A stretch of 64,000 nt of DNA, from positions 1-64,000 of the forward strand of contig NZ_JAJFET010000009.1 in assembly GCF_020707215.1 (NCBI RefSeq), written 5' to 3'. A program made the translations under genes and the position numbers. The notes under the pieces were generated by a model. The model saw only the letters and a list, made by a program, of their open reading frames with translations. It did no database searches and was not told the DNA's origin. This document shows positions 17,461 through 25,630 of this stretch, in pieces (the first letter of the stretch is position 1; each line of letters opens with the position of its first letter). This stretch comes from Sphingomonas sp. PL-96. GTDB lineage: Bacteria; Pseudomonadota; Alphaproteobacteria; Sphingomonadales; Sphingomonadaceae.

Positions 17461-18387
17461 TCAGGACCACGTTGCCGCTGATGAGTCTTCAGCGTCCGGC
17501 TCGATCGCGAGCAGCAGCGATGCAATCAGCGCAAGGCCTATGCCGACGAGCTTGACCGGCCCCGGCATGACGCCGAGCACGATCATCGAGATGATGGCAG
17601 TGGCCAATGGTGCGCCGGCATTCGCGAGCGGAGCGACGATGATCGCCTTGCCGTGGCGAAAGGCGAACACCAGGGTCAGCGCGCCGATCGCGTTCAGCAG
17701 CTGGATGCCGGCGGCGAGCAGTGGCCCGTCCGCGGCCCAGTTGATCGCCTGTGTCCGATCGGTCATCGCCCAAGCGACCGGCGTCAGCAGCAGCCCCGTC
17801 AGCATCATGTAGAAGAAGATGCTTTCCGCCGACATCAGGTTGTTGGCGGCCTTCATAAAATAGGCCTGCACGCCCCAGCACAGCATTACCAGCAACGCCG
17901 GGAGCAGCCAGATGGCGCTGCCGCCGGAACCGGTCGCGAAGTCGAACGTCGGCAGTGCGAGCAGCGCCAAGATGATTCCCAGCACGCCGCGCCGCCCGGT
18001 TCGTTCGCGTAGAATCACGAACGACAAGGCGATCGTCACCACCGGTGACAGCGAGATGATCGGGAAGATCAGATATGCCGGCCCGCGCGCCACCGCGTAG
18101 AACAGCACCATCTGTCCACCGGCGCCGAGCAGACCTACCGCGAGGCCGTAAGCGACCGCGCGCGGTGAGGGGTCCAGCTTCCAGCCGGTCAGCCCCAGCA
18201 CCAGCAGCGCGGGCGGCACCATCGTGAGTGCCCACACGCAATAAACCAGAGTGTCGGGAAAGCCGTGCTTCGGCGACAGGCCCGAGAATGCGCCCCAGAA
18301 CCCCCAAAGCACCACGGTGGTCAGCGCATTGATTAGCCAGGCCCGCCCGCCCGTGGACGGGACGGCCGTCAGCGTCGCGGTGGTCAT
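17461..18387 (-). CDS. EamA/DMT-superfamily permease
   Basis: 308 residues with about ten hydrophobic segments in two repeated halves, the EamA pattern (for example 'ALTTVVLWGFWGAFSGL', 'GQMVLFYAVARGPAYLI', 'PIISLSPVVTIALSFVIL', 'IIVAPLANAGAPLATAII'). The Pro-rich stretch before helix 4 and 'LSPVVTIALSF' are typical. The ATG overlaps the glycosidase stop (ATGA), so both are coupled. Placement between a periplasmic glycosidase and cytoplasmic kinase suggests it carries the released sugar across the inner membrane; RhaT-type members of the superfamily do transport sugars. Substrate is inferred from context only. Confidence 0.85.
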   Translation of the reverse strand: MTTATLTAVPSTGGRAWLINALTTVVLWGFWGAFSGLSPKHGFPDTLVYCVWALTMVPPALLVLGLTGWKLDPSPRAVAYGLAVGLLGAGGQMVLFYAVARGPAYLIFPIISLSPVVTIALSFVILRERTGRRGVLGIILALLALPTFDFATGSGGSAIWLLPALLVMLCWGVQAYFMKAANNLMSAESIFFYMMLTGLLLTPVAWAMTDRTQAINWAADGPLLAAGIQLLNAIGALTLVFAFRHGKAIIVAPLANAGAPLATAIISMIVLGVMPGPVKLVGIGLALIASLLLAIEPDAEDSSAATWS

Positions 18388-20474
18388 GCGGCGGTCTCCG
18401 GCGTGGCGGTGATCAGCAGGAAACGCTCGAAGGTCGCCGGGATGCTCGCCTTGTCGCGGCTGGCCGTGCCCAGCGGCGTGCCGGTGAAGCTGTTGGTCAA
18501 CGTGTAGCGGCCGGAACTGAGCCCACGCAGCGCGATGGGCCCGGTCCACTTGTCGGCGAAGAAGGCGTAGTGGAGCGTGCCGGCCTTGTTGACGACATGC
18601 GCCTCGGGCTTGTCGAACCCGATGTCGTACAAGCCGCCCAGATACTCGGCCATGGGCAGCATGTTGGCCCGGTACAGCGCGATCCACTTGCGCCACACCG
18701 CTTCCTTCTGCGGCGTCAGCACGAATCCGCCGGGCGGCAGCGGTTCGGCAGGATCTGCGGTGTCGTGCGGCCAGGTGAACTTGGTCGATGGGATCGCGCC
18801 AATGCCATAGGTCGAGGCAAAATCGTCGCGGTTGTCGCTCAGCTCGACGTGATCGCCGGAATAGGGCGCCGCCGGCCCCATCAAGGCCTTGAACGTCTTG
18901 CCCTTGAGCCGGACCTGCCACGAACTGAGCGGATCGGATGCCGGCGTGTTGTTCATCGCCGGGATGTTGTGGAAAGCGAACGAATCGCCGCATGGGCACA
19001 GTTCGACGACCGCCTGCGGATTGGCCGCGATCGCCTCATCGTAGATCGCTTTCCAGAAATCCTGCAGCTTCTCGAACGATTCCTCGGGACGGGCGTGGTT
19101 GTGCGCCGGATTGTAGCACGGGGCGACGCCGTTCAGATGCTGGCCGTCGAGCTTCAGCCCGTCATAGCCCCATTCGCCGACGATGCGGCGCACCTGCGCG
19201 CGGAAGAAGTCCACCGTTGGCTGATACGCCGGGCACAGGGTGAAGGCGCTCCACCAACTAACGTTCTGGGCCGCCCCGTCGCGATCGAGCAGCAGCATAT
19301 CGGCATGATCGCGCAGCATCTCCGTGCCGGGATCGACCGCGAGCGGCGCAAGCCACAGCCGTGGCTTCATGCCTGCCGCCTTCACGCGATCCGCAAACGC
19401 CTTCATGTCGGCGTCGCCGCGCTTCATTCGCTTCTGATCGACGATCCAATCGCCTTCGGACTTCTGCCAGCCATCATCGAGCACCGCCCATTCCAGCCCG
19501 ACCTCCTTGGCCTTGGGTAAGGTGGCGTAGATCTGCTCGGTGTCGAAGTTCCGGCCATAGCCCCAAGCGCACCAGATCGGCTCGTAGCTGGAGGCCGGGA
19601 TGGTCGGTGCGGCAAGCCCGCGGTCGGCCATGAGTTGGCGATAAGCGTCGAGTGGTCGGAAATGATCGCCCTCGTGAACCATCACGAAGCTGGCGGGCAG
19701 CGTCAGCGTCTCGCCGGGTTGCAGCACTGTCGGCGCGTCGCCGCTCATTCCGATGCGGGTGCCGGTCGGTTGCGCGGCAACCGGAAGCGCGACGAGGCGT
19801 GGCACCGTTTCGACGTGGCCGACCGCGATCCCAGCATCGCGCCGCCACACGACCGCGACCGGCGTGCCGCCGCCATAGTCGGAACCGTTCATTCCCATGA
19901 AGTTGCGTTGCTCGAAGCCGGGCTTGACCGGTTGGATCCAGTCGCGCCGGTCGGGGTAGGAGGCTCCTGCGAATGTCCAGGCGCCGTCGGCGTGCGTCAG
20001 CAGATCGTGGCTAAGGCTGCGCCAGCTCGCGATCCCCAACGGCGCGGTGCCGGTGTTGCGATAACTGATATCGACGAGCGCCAGGCCGGGGTGGCGATCG
20101 AGGAACGTGATCGCCTTGCGCTGCTCGATCCTGCCCGAGGCGGTGCTGCGCAGAACGTGGCGCTGGCCGGGACCATGCGGCCCATTCACGCGCTCACGCT
20201 GCTGGTCAAGCAGCAGGAAGCGGTCGATCGCGCCGCCGTCCACCAGCCGCAGTGCTTCACCCGGCTCGAGCGCGGTCAGCGCCTGCTTGCCACGCCACAG
20301 ACGTGAGCGCATTCCCTGGTCAATCTCGATCGTCAGCACGCCATCGGTAAGCCGCGTGCTTGCTGGCGGTGCGGCGTAGAGCGGGGCGGGGAGTATCGTG
20401 GCGCCGCCGATCATTGCCGCACCCGACATCAGCCCGCGCAGTGCCTGACGCCGTGAGATATGATTCTGCGGCAT
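18384..20474 (-). CDS. Tat-exported clan GH-D glycosidase (alpha-galactosidase / alpha-N-acetylgalactosaminidase-like)
   Basis: 696 residues. The ATG at 20474 follows GGAGGG and opens a twin-arginine signal, 'SRRQALRGLMSGAAMIG'. An N-terminal beta-sandwich of about 260 residues precedes a TIM barrel with GH36/GH27 hallmarks: 'YEPIWCAWGYGRNFD', 'WAVLDDGWQKSEGDW' near residue 335, 'PRLWLAPLAVDP', and the nucleophile region 'GYDGLKLDGQHLNG' near residue 440 (Asp in K-x-D). 'VELCPCGDSFAFHN' and 'SDPLSSWQVRLKG' follow; the latter is the likely acid/base loop. It should release alpha-linked galactose or GalNAc in the periplasm. GalNAc is favoured by the aga-type neighbours. First gene of the operon. 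Confidence 0.85.
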   Translation of the reverse strand: MPQNHISRRQALRGLMSGAAMIGGATILPAPLYAAPPASTRLTDGVLTIEIDQGMRSRLWRGKQALTALEPGEALRLVDGGAIDRFLLLDQQRERVNGPHGPGQRHVLRSTASGRIEQRKAITFLDRHPGLALVDISYRNTGTAPLGIASWRSLSHDLLTHADGAWTFAGASYPDRRDWIQPVKPGFEQRNFMGMNGSDYGGGTPVAVVWRRDAGIAVGHVETVPRLVALPVAAQPTGTRIGMSGDAPTVLQPGETLTLPASFVMVHEGDHFRPLDAYRQLMADRGLAAPTIPASSYEPIWCAWGYGRNFDTEQIYATLPKAKEVGLEWAVLDDGWQKSEGDWIVDQKRMKRGDADMKAFADRVKAAGMKPRLWLAPLAVDPGTEMLRDHADMLLLDRDGAAQNVSWWSAFTLCPAYQPTVDFFRAQVRRIVGEWGYDGLKLDGQHLNGVAPCYNPAHNHARPEESFEKLQDFWKAIYDEAIAANPQAVVELCPCGDSFAFHNIPAMNNTPASDPLSSWQVRLKGKTFKALMGPAAPYSGDHVELSDNRDDFASTYGIGAIPSTKFTWPHDTADPAEPLPPGGFVLTPQKEAVWRKWIALYRANMLPMAEYLGGLYDIGFDKPEAHVVNKAGTLHYAFFADKWTGPIALRGLSSGRYTLTNSFTGTPLGTASRDKASIPATFERFLLITATPETAA

Positions 20475-20597
20475 TCTCCGTGTCCCTCCAACGCGATCCG
20501 CTATCCCCTCCGGTGACCCGGATGTGGTTTCGGCCGCCGGAAAGAGCTTGCACGATCGAACGTGCCAGCGCAAACCATAACGCAACTTACACGAATG

Positions 20598-20617
20598 TTT
20601 TCTTTCGTTTCCTTGCG
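20598..20617 (+). promoter_or_regulatory. Candidate AgaR-type operator between glycosidase and amidohydrolase
   Basis: TTTTC TTTCG TTTCC TTGCG, a five-base-period repeat like those at 17440 and 22606, in the 158-base gap between two divergent genes. It ends 15 bases before the amidohydrolase ATG and lies about 124 bases upstream of the glycosidase start, so it could control both. Confidence 0.62.
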
Positions 20618-20632
20618 CGAGGGAGTGTCTTG

Positions 20633-21739
20633 ATGATCGTCCGCATCCTTCTTCCGACCGTGGCGATGCTGCTCGCCTCCGCGGCATCGCCGCCGCCAGT
20701 GGCAACCTATGGCGAGGGCGATTTCGTCCGGGTCCGCAAGTTCGATGCCCATGTTCATGCCAACGTCGACACGCCCGAGTTCCTCGCCGTCGCGCGGAGC
20801 GACGGATTCGAACTGCTGTCGATCAACGTCGACTATCCGGACTTCCCGCCGCTGGCGACGCAGGAGGCGATTGCAGTCAAGATGCACGCGGCCGATCCGA
20901 AGCGCTTCCACTTCGCCACCACCTTCTCGATGGACGGTTTCGGCACGCCGGGCTGGCCGGCGCGGGCCCAACAGCAGGTCACGGCCGGACTCGCCAGAGG
21001 TGCGGTCGCGGTGAAGGTGTGGAAGAACATCGGCATGGTCGCCAAGGATACGCAGGGTAAGCGCGTCTTCCTCGACGATCCGCGGTTCGATCCCGTCATG
21101 GCGAACATCGAGACGCGGGGTGTGCCGCTGATCGCTCATCAGGGAGAGCCACGCAATTGCTGGCTGCCCCTCGACGAGATGACGACGGAGAACGACCGCG
21201 CCTATTTCAAGGCGCACTCCGAGTATTACATGTACCTCCACCCGGAAGAGCCGAGCTACGAAGCGTTGATGGCGGCCCGCAATCGGTTCGTGGCGCGACA
21301 TCCGAAACTTTCCGTCGTCGGGGCGCACATGGCCAGCCTGGAATGGAGCGTCGACGAGCTGGCGCGCTTCCTCGACCATTATCCAAACGCCACGGTGGAC
21401 CTGGCGGCGCGTATGACCAACCTGCAGGCGCAGTCGGTGAAGGATCAGGCCAAGGTCCGCGCCTTCTTCCTGAAATATCAGGATCGCCTGTTGTACGGCA
21501 CTGATCTAACGCAGAATCCGCCCGATCCCGCTGCTCGAGCGCAGAACCCGCCGGCAGCCGACGATTTCCCTGCCGAGGCGAGCCGGGTGTGGCGTGCCGA
21601 TTGGCGTTACCTCGCGACGGGGCTGTCGCAGCGGGTCGATGCAATCAAGGGCGACGCGGCGGGATTGGCATTGCCGCGCGGGGTCATCGACAAGATCTAC
21701 TATGCCAACGCGAGGCGGGTCTTCAGGCTCGGCACGTAG
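20633..21739 (+). CDS. Exported amidohydrolase-family protein (amidohydrolase_2 type)
   Basis: 368 residues from an ATG with GGGAG 8 bases upstream. A signal-like N terminus 'MIVRILLPTVAMLLASAAS' precedes a metal-dependent TIM-barrel domain. Visible ligand motifs are 'KFDAHVHANVD' (HxH), a Lys in 'AVKVWKNIG', 'PLIAHQGEP' (His), 'SVVGAHMAS' (His) and 'LLYGTDLTQ' (Asp). This is the COG2159/amidohydrolase_2 layout of lactonases and decarboxylases rather than the NagA/AgaA deacetylase layout. Its place in the aga-like cluster suggests action on a glycan-derived lactone or amide, but the substrate is unknown. Confidence 0.8.
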   Translation: MIVRILLPTVAMLLASAASPPPVATYGEGDFVRVRKFDAHVHANVDTPEFLAVARSDGFELLSINVDYPDFPPLATQEAIAVKMHAADPKRFHFATTFSMDGFGTPGWPARAQQQVTAGLARGAVAVKVWKNIGMVAKDTQGKRVFLDDPRFDPVMANIETRGVPLIAHQGEPRNCWLPLDEMTTENDRAYFKAHSEYYMYLHPEEPSYEALMAARNRFVARHPKLSVVGAHMASLEWSVDELARFLDHYPNATVDLAARMTNLQAQSVKDQAKVRAFFLKYQDRLLYGTDLTQNPPDPAARAQNPPAADDFPAEASRVWRADWRYLATGLSQRVDAIKGDAAGLALPRGVIDKIYYANARRVFRLGT

Positions 21740-21747
21740 AAGGGGCG

Positions 21748-21775
21748 AGGGGTGGGCCGATTCGGCCTCCTTTCA
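21748..21775. terminator. Possible terminator between convergent amidohydrolase and regulator genes
   Basis: GGCCG-ATT-CGGCC stem flanked by GAGG and CCTCC, followed by TTTC, in the 33-base convergent gap. It overlaps the last bases of the regulator gene. Short, so only moderately convincing. Confidence 0.4.
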
Positions 21776-22549
21776 TGCCTGATGCAGCGCGAAGCCGAGC
21801 CGGTCGGCGGCGCGCGTGACATCGCTGGTTGCGCCATCGGTAACAAGATCGTCGATGTCACCCGCGTTGATGATGCGATGCAGGCATACGCGGCCGAACT
21901 TGCTGTGGTCCGCCACGGCGATCACGCGCCGCGCCGTCTGCACCATCTTGCGGTTGAGCATCGCCTCTGGCTCGAAATGGGTCGTGATACCGCGATCCAC
22001 GTCGAAGCCGTCGACACCGAGGAATAGCTTGTCGACATGCAGATCCTCAAGCGCGGCGACGGTCTGCGCGCCGTAGAAGGCCATGTTGCGTCGCCGAAGC
22101 TGGCCGCCGAGCATCACGACGTTGAGCCGCTCCTTGCGCGAGAGCACAGCGAGGATGTCGAGATCGTTGGTCAGCACGGTGACATCCTCCAAATCGGGCA
22201 GATGACGCGCGATTTGGAGGGTGGTGGTACCTGAATCGAGCACGATGGAATCGCCCGGCGCGACCATCGCGGCGGCGCAGCGACCGATGCGGTCCTTCTC
22301 TGCCGGCAGGATCAGGCGCTTGGCCTCGACGGGGGCTTCGGTGGCGACGTTTACCGCGTCGGCCGAGATCGCGCCGCCATAGGAGCGCTCCGCCACGCCG
22401 CGCTTGGCGAGATAGTGCAGATCCTTGCGGATCGTCTGCATCGAAACGCCGAACCGCTCGGCCAGCGGGGCCACTTGGACGCTGCCGCGCTCGCGCACCA
22501 GGGCGCTGATCTGCTGGCGTCGCTCGCTGGTGTCCCGGATCATCATCAT
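21773..22549 (-). CDS. agaR: DeoR-family transcriptional repressor, AgaR-like
   Basis: About 258 residues. The start contains ATGATGATG after AGGGAG; the first or third of these ATGs is likely (22549 or 22543), so the extra upstream ATG at 22567 was rejected. The N-terminal winged helix reads 'TSERRQQISALVRERGSVQV', 'LAERFGVSMQTIRKDLHYL' and 'GVAERSYGGAI', the DeoR/GlpR signature and close in style to AgaR. The C-terminal sugar-phosphate-sensing domain has 'IVLDSGTTTLQIARHL', 'TVLTNDLDI', 'GGQLRRRNMAFYG', 'FLGVDGFD' and 'VIAVADHSKFG'. It probably represses the cluster through the TTTCG-repeat sites and is released by a sugar phosphate such as tagatose 6-phosphate. Confidence 0.88.
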   Translation of the reverse strand: MMMIRDTSERRQQISALVRERGSVQVAPLAERFGVSMQTIRKDLHYLAKRGVAERSYGGAISADAVNVATEAPVEAKRLILPAEKDRIGRCAAAMVAPGDSIVLDSGTTTLQIARHLPDLEDVTVLTNDLDILAVLSRKERLNVVMLGGQLRRRNMAFYGAQTVAALEDLHVDKLFLGVDGFDVDRGITTHFEPEAMLNRKMVQTARRVIAVADHSKFGRVCLHRIINAGDIDDLVTDGATSDVTRAADRLGFALHQA

Positions 22550-22605
22550 CTCCCTGAACCAGGGCACTTATCAGCGCGCAACCGGAGCGACAAGAAAAAC
22601 GCACG

Positions 22606-22628
22606 TTTCGTTTCTTTTCTGTTTGACA
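22606..22628 (+). promoter_or_regulatory. Candidate AgaR-type operator overlapping a -35 box
   Basis: TTTCG TTTCT TTTCT GTTTG at 22606-22625 runs into a consensus -35 element TTGACA at 22623-22628, in the gap between the divergent repressor and first receptor genes. The overlap of operator and -35 is what steric repression would need. The -10 element is not clear (ATACCC lies 17 bases after TTGACA). Confidence 0.7.
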
Positions 22629-22699
22629 GTTCTGCGACAGCCAAGATACCCAAACGCAATATATCGCGCTCGAATATGAGAGCGGGAAGGGGAAGAGAA

Positions 22700-25591
22700 A
22701 TGGCGCGACTTGGTACGTGGCATTATCTGGCATCGGTGAGCGTCTGCGCGGCTGCGCTCGCTGCAAGCCCGCCGGTCCTCGCTCAAACCGGGAGCCCGCA
22801 ATCTGCGGACGAACCGCCCCAGCCGGAGGCGGTGCTGACCGATCCGGCGCAGCAGCCGGGCGAGACGGGTGAGCCCGGTTCCGGTGCCGACATCATCGTC
22901 CGCGGCGTTCGCGGCAGCCTGTTACGCTCGATCCAGGCCAAGCGCAGCGCCGACACGATCGTCGACGCGATCTCTGCCGAGGAACTCGGCAAATTTCCCA
23001 ACCGCAACGTCGCCGAGGCGCTCGCCAACATCCCCGGCGTGACGGTTGGCCGAGACGGCCGGGGCGAGGGGCGCGACATAACCGTTCGAGGCCTGGGCCA
23101 GAATTTCGCGATCACGACGCTCAACGGCCGCATCCTGCCGACCGACGGCACCGACCGCTCCTTCGCCTTCGACGTGCTGCCGTCGGAGATCATCTCGGGT
23201 GCCGAGGTCAAGAAAGCGGTGCGGGCCAACGAATTGGAGGGCAGCATCGGCGGCAACGTCGATCTGCGCACCGCGCGTCCACTCGACCGAACCGGCTTCC
23301 ATGCCTCGGCGGCAATCGAGGGGCAGTATAACGATTTCGCCGAGAAGGGCGGCTATCGCGCCAGCGGCGTCGTCAGCACCACCTTCGCCAACAATACAAT
23401 GGGCATCCTCGTCGGGGCGAGCTACAACAAGTACAAGTTCCGCACCGACAATCTTGGCGAATATTCGATCACCGACGGCACCGAGGCGGGCTATGGCGTC
23501 GACTTCAACGGCGACGGTCGGGTCGACGACAATCCGGATGGCCCGGCCTATATCTGGCCGGACTATTATAGCGTTGGCTATGTCGAGGGCGAGCGTGAGC
23601 GGATCGGCGCGGCCGGCGCGTTTCAATGGAAGCCGTCCGATCGCTTCGCGCTGACGATTGACGGGATCTACAGCCACTTCGACGTCAAGCAGAGCAACTA
23701 CCGGTCGTCCAATTATCTCAATCCGCTAGGTGACGACGGGTCACCGCGGTGGGACCCCGCATCGATCACCACCGACGAGAACAATGTCGTTACCGGCTTC
23801 GCGCTCGACAATCTCGTGTCGGAAGTGCTCACCACGAACGAGCCGCGGAAAAGTCAGACCTATCAGATCGGCGGGCGTATCGACTGGCAGGTCGGCCACC
23901 GGCTCAAGCTCGCGGTGGACGGCTACTATGGCAAGGCGACGGACAATACCGGCGGGCAGAACCGCTTCGTGGTCGCGGGCATTACCGGCGCATCAGCCAC
24001 CTTCGCGACGAGGGAAAACGGTATTCCCGATCTCGCAATCACGCTCCCCGGCGGGCGAACGCTCGACCAGGCTACCGATGACGATTTCCGGGCCCATTAC
24101 ATCGGCATCCAGGGGCAGGACATCGAGGACCGCATTCAGAGCGTGAAGCTGGACGGCGAGTGGGAGATCGAGAACGACACGTTCCGCTCGATCGTCTTTG
24201 GCGCCGCCTGGACGGACCGGCGCAAGATCGTCGACACGATCGACAATCAATATACGACGTCATGCAGCTACTGCGGCTACCCCTTCACCTTCGGCGAGAT
24301 CGGCGCACAGGTCGTTCGCCAGGGCTCGCAGAACAACATCCTTTCCAAGCTGCCGGGCAACTTCCCGCGCAACCTGCCGGTGTTCGATATCGACACCTAT
24401 CTCGCGGCGCTGCCACGGGCCGACAACAACCCCGCGATCCTGAATCCCAACAGCTGCCTCGACGATAGCGGGACGGCCATTCCAGGCTGTGCCCTGTCGC
24501 CCTATCCGGCAGGCTATTCGACGCAGGTGATCGAGGCCGATCTTCCGGCTTCCTACCGCATCAAGGAGCGCACCTGGGCCGGATACGTCCAGTTCAATCT
24601 CGCCGGCGAGCGCTGGCGTGCGGATGTCGGCGGGCGGCTGATCTATACCAAGGTGAACTCGACGGGCTACGGCGCCACCATCGCCAGCATCCTGCCGCGC
24701 GTCGGCACGCAGGACAATGACGTCGATTTCAATCCCGTGGAGGCGATCAACGGCGGCGGCGACTATCTGCGGCTGCTGCCTGCCGCGAACTTCTCCTACG
24801 ATCTCGACGATGGCCTGCGCATCCGTCTTGCCGCATCGCAGGCGATCTCGCGGCCGACCTTCGCGGAGCTTTCACCGGCGCAGGACGCGACCTCTGCCCA
24901 GTCGGGTACGTTCATCATCTACAACGCCGGCAACCCGGACCTTCGCCCCACCAGTGCCGACCAGCTGGACGTTTCGCTCGAATATTACCCGTCGAACCGC
25001 CTCGCGCTCACCGCGGCCGCTTTCTTCAAGCATATCACCAATTTCGTCTCGACCGTGCCGGTGGACGTAGTTGTCACGCCGACCGAGCAGCCGGCGAACC
25101 AGCAGCAGAATTTCAACTTCGTCCAATATCAGGTCGTCAATGGCGACAGCGCCAATGTCTACGGCGTCGAAGTCGGCGGCCAATATTTCCTCGACAACGG
25201 CTTCGGTATTCAGGCTAACGCAACCTACAACCACTCGCGCGCGAAATCAGGCGACACCACCACTGATCTGCCGGGCGCCATCCCCTTCTCGGCCAATGCC
25301 AAGTTGTTCTACGAGAACCACGGAATCGGGGCGCAGGTCTCCTACAGCTACCAGTCGCGCTTCGTATACGCTCAGTCCGGAAATCTTGGCTATCTTCCGG
25401 TCAAGGAAGATCCGTATCATGAAGTCTCCGCAAGCCTCTCCTACGACGTGGCGAAGAACTTCACCATCTATGGGCAAGGATCCAACCTGCTCGGATCGGC
25501 AGTGAAGCGTTTCAATACATACCGCAACGTTCCGAACTTCTACGAATATTCGGGCCGGGCGTTCTTCGCGGGCGTGCGCGCCCGCTTTTAG
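22700..25591 (+). CDS. TonB-dependent receptor of the amino-sugar cluster (1)
   Basis: 963 residues from the ATG at 22700 (GGGGAAGAGAA just before it), with signal peptide ending 'SPPVLAQ'. Plug domain: 'ADIIVRGVRGSLLRSI', 'IVDAISAEELGKFPNRNVAEALANIP', 'ITVRGLGQNF'. The long barrel ends 'FFAGVRARF'. An aspartate-rich segment 'FNGDGRVDDNPDGPA' near residue 275 resembles a calcium-binding loop and lies in an extracellular region. It belongs to the large Xanthomonas/Caulobacter receptor group used for glycan uptake. It is the first gene right of the operator and promoter at 22606-22628, and a second receptor follows after 39 bases. Confidence 0.93.
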   Translation: MARLGTWHYLASVSVCAAALAASPPVLAQTGSPQSADEPPQPEAVLTDPAQQPGETGEPGSGADIIVRGVRGSLLRSIQAKRSADTIVDAISAEELGKFPNRNVAEALANIPGVTVGRDGRGEGRDITVRGLGQNFAITTLNGRILPTDGTDRSFAFDVLPSEIISGAEVKKAVRANELEGSIGGNVDLRTARPLDRTGFHASAAIEGQYNDFAEKGGYRASGVVSTTFANNTMGILVGASYNKYKFRTDNLGEYSITDGTEAGYGVDFNGDGRVDDNPDGPAYIWPDYYSVGYVEGERERIGAAGAFQWKPSDRFALTIDGIYSHFDVKQSNYRSSNYLNPLGDDGSPRWDPASITTDENNVVTGFALDNLVSEVLTTNEPRKSQTYQIGGRIDWQVGHRLKLAVDGYYGKATDNTGGQNRFVVAGITGASATFATRENGIPDLAITLPGGRTLDQATDDDFRAHYIGIQGQDIEDRIQSVKLDGEWEIENDTFRSIVFGAAWTDRRKIVDTIDNQYTTSCSYCGYPFTFGEIGAQVVRQGSQNNILSKLPGNFPRNLPVFDIDTYLAALPRADNNPAILNPNSCLDDSGTAIPGCALSPYPAGYSTQVIEADLPASYRIKERTWAGYVQFNLAGERWRADVGGRLIYTKVNSTGYGATIASILPRVGTQDNDVDFNPVEAINGGGDYLRLLPAANFSYDLDDGLRIRLAASQAISRPTFAELSPAQDATSAQSGTFIIYNAGNPDLRPTSADQLDVSLEYYPSNRLALTAAAFFKHITNFVSTVPVDVVVTPTEQPANQQQNFNFVQYQVVNGDSANVYGVEVGGQYFLDNGFGIQANATYNHSRAKSGDTTTDLPGAIPFSANAKLFYENHGIGAQVSYSYQSRFVYAQSGNLGYLPVKEDPYHEVSASLSYDVAKNFTIYGQGSNLLGSAVKRFNTYRNVPNFYEYSGRAFFAGVRARF

Positions 25592-25630
25592 GCGCGGCTT
25601 CCATCCAACAAGAAAAACCGGGCGGGAAAT

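Noticed and set aside
20633..21739. Amidohydrolase as the missing GalNAc-6-P deacetylase
   Set aside because: It has an export signal and the amidohydrolase_2 ligand order, not the NagA/AgaA layout, and the phosphorylated substrate is cytoplasmic.
22550..22567. Upstream ATG at 22567 as the start of the DeoR-family gene
   Set aside because: AGGGAG lies between it and the ATG cluster at 22549-22543, so the ribosome site supports the downstream starts.
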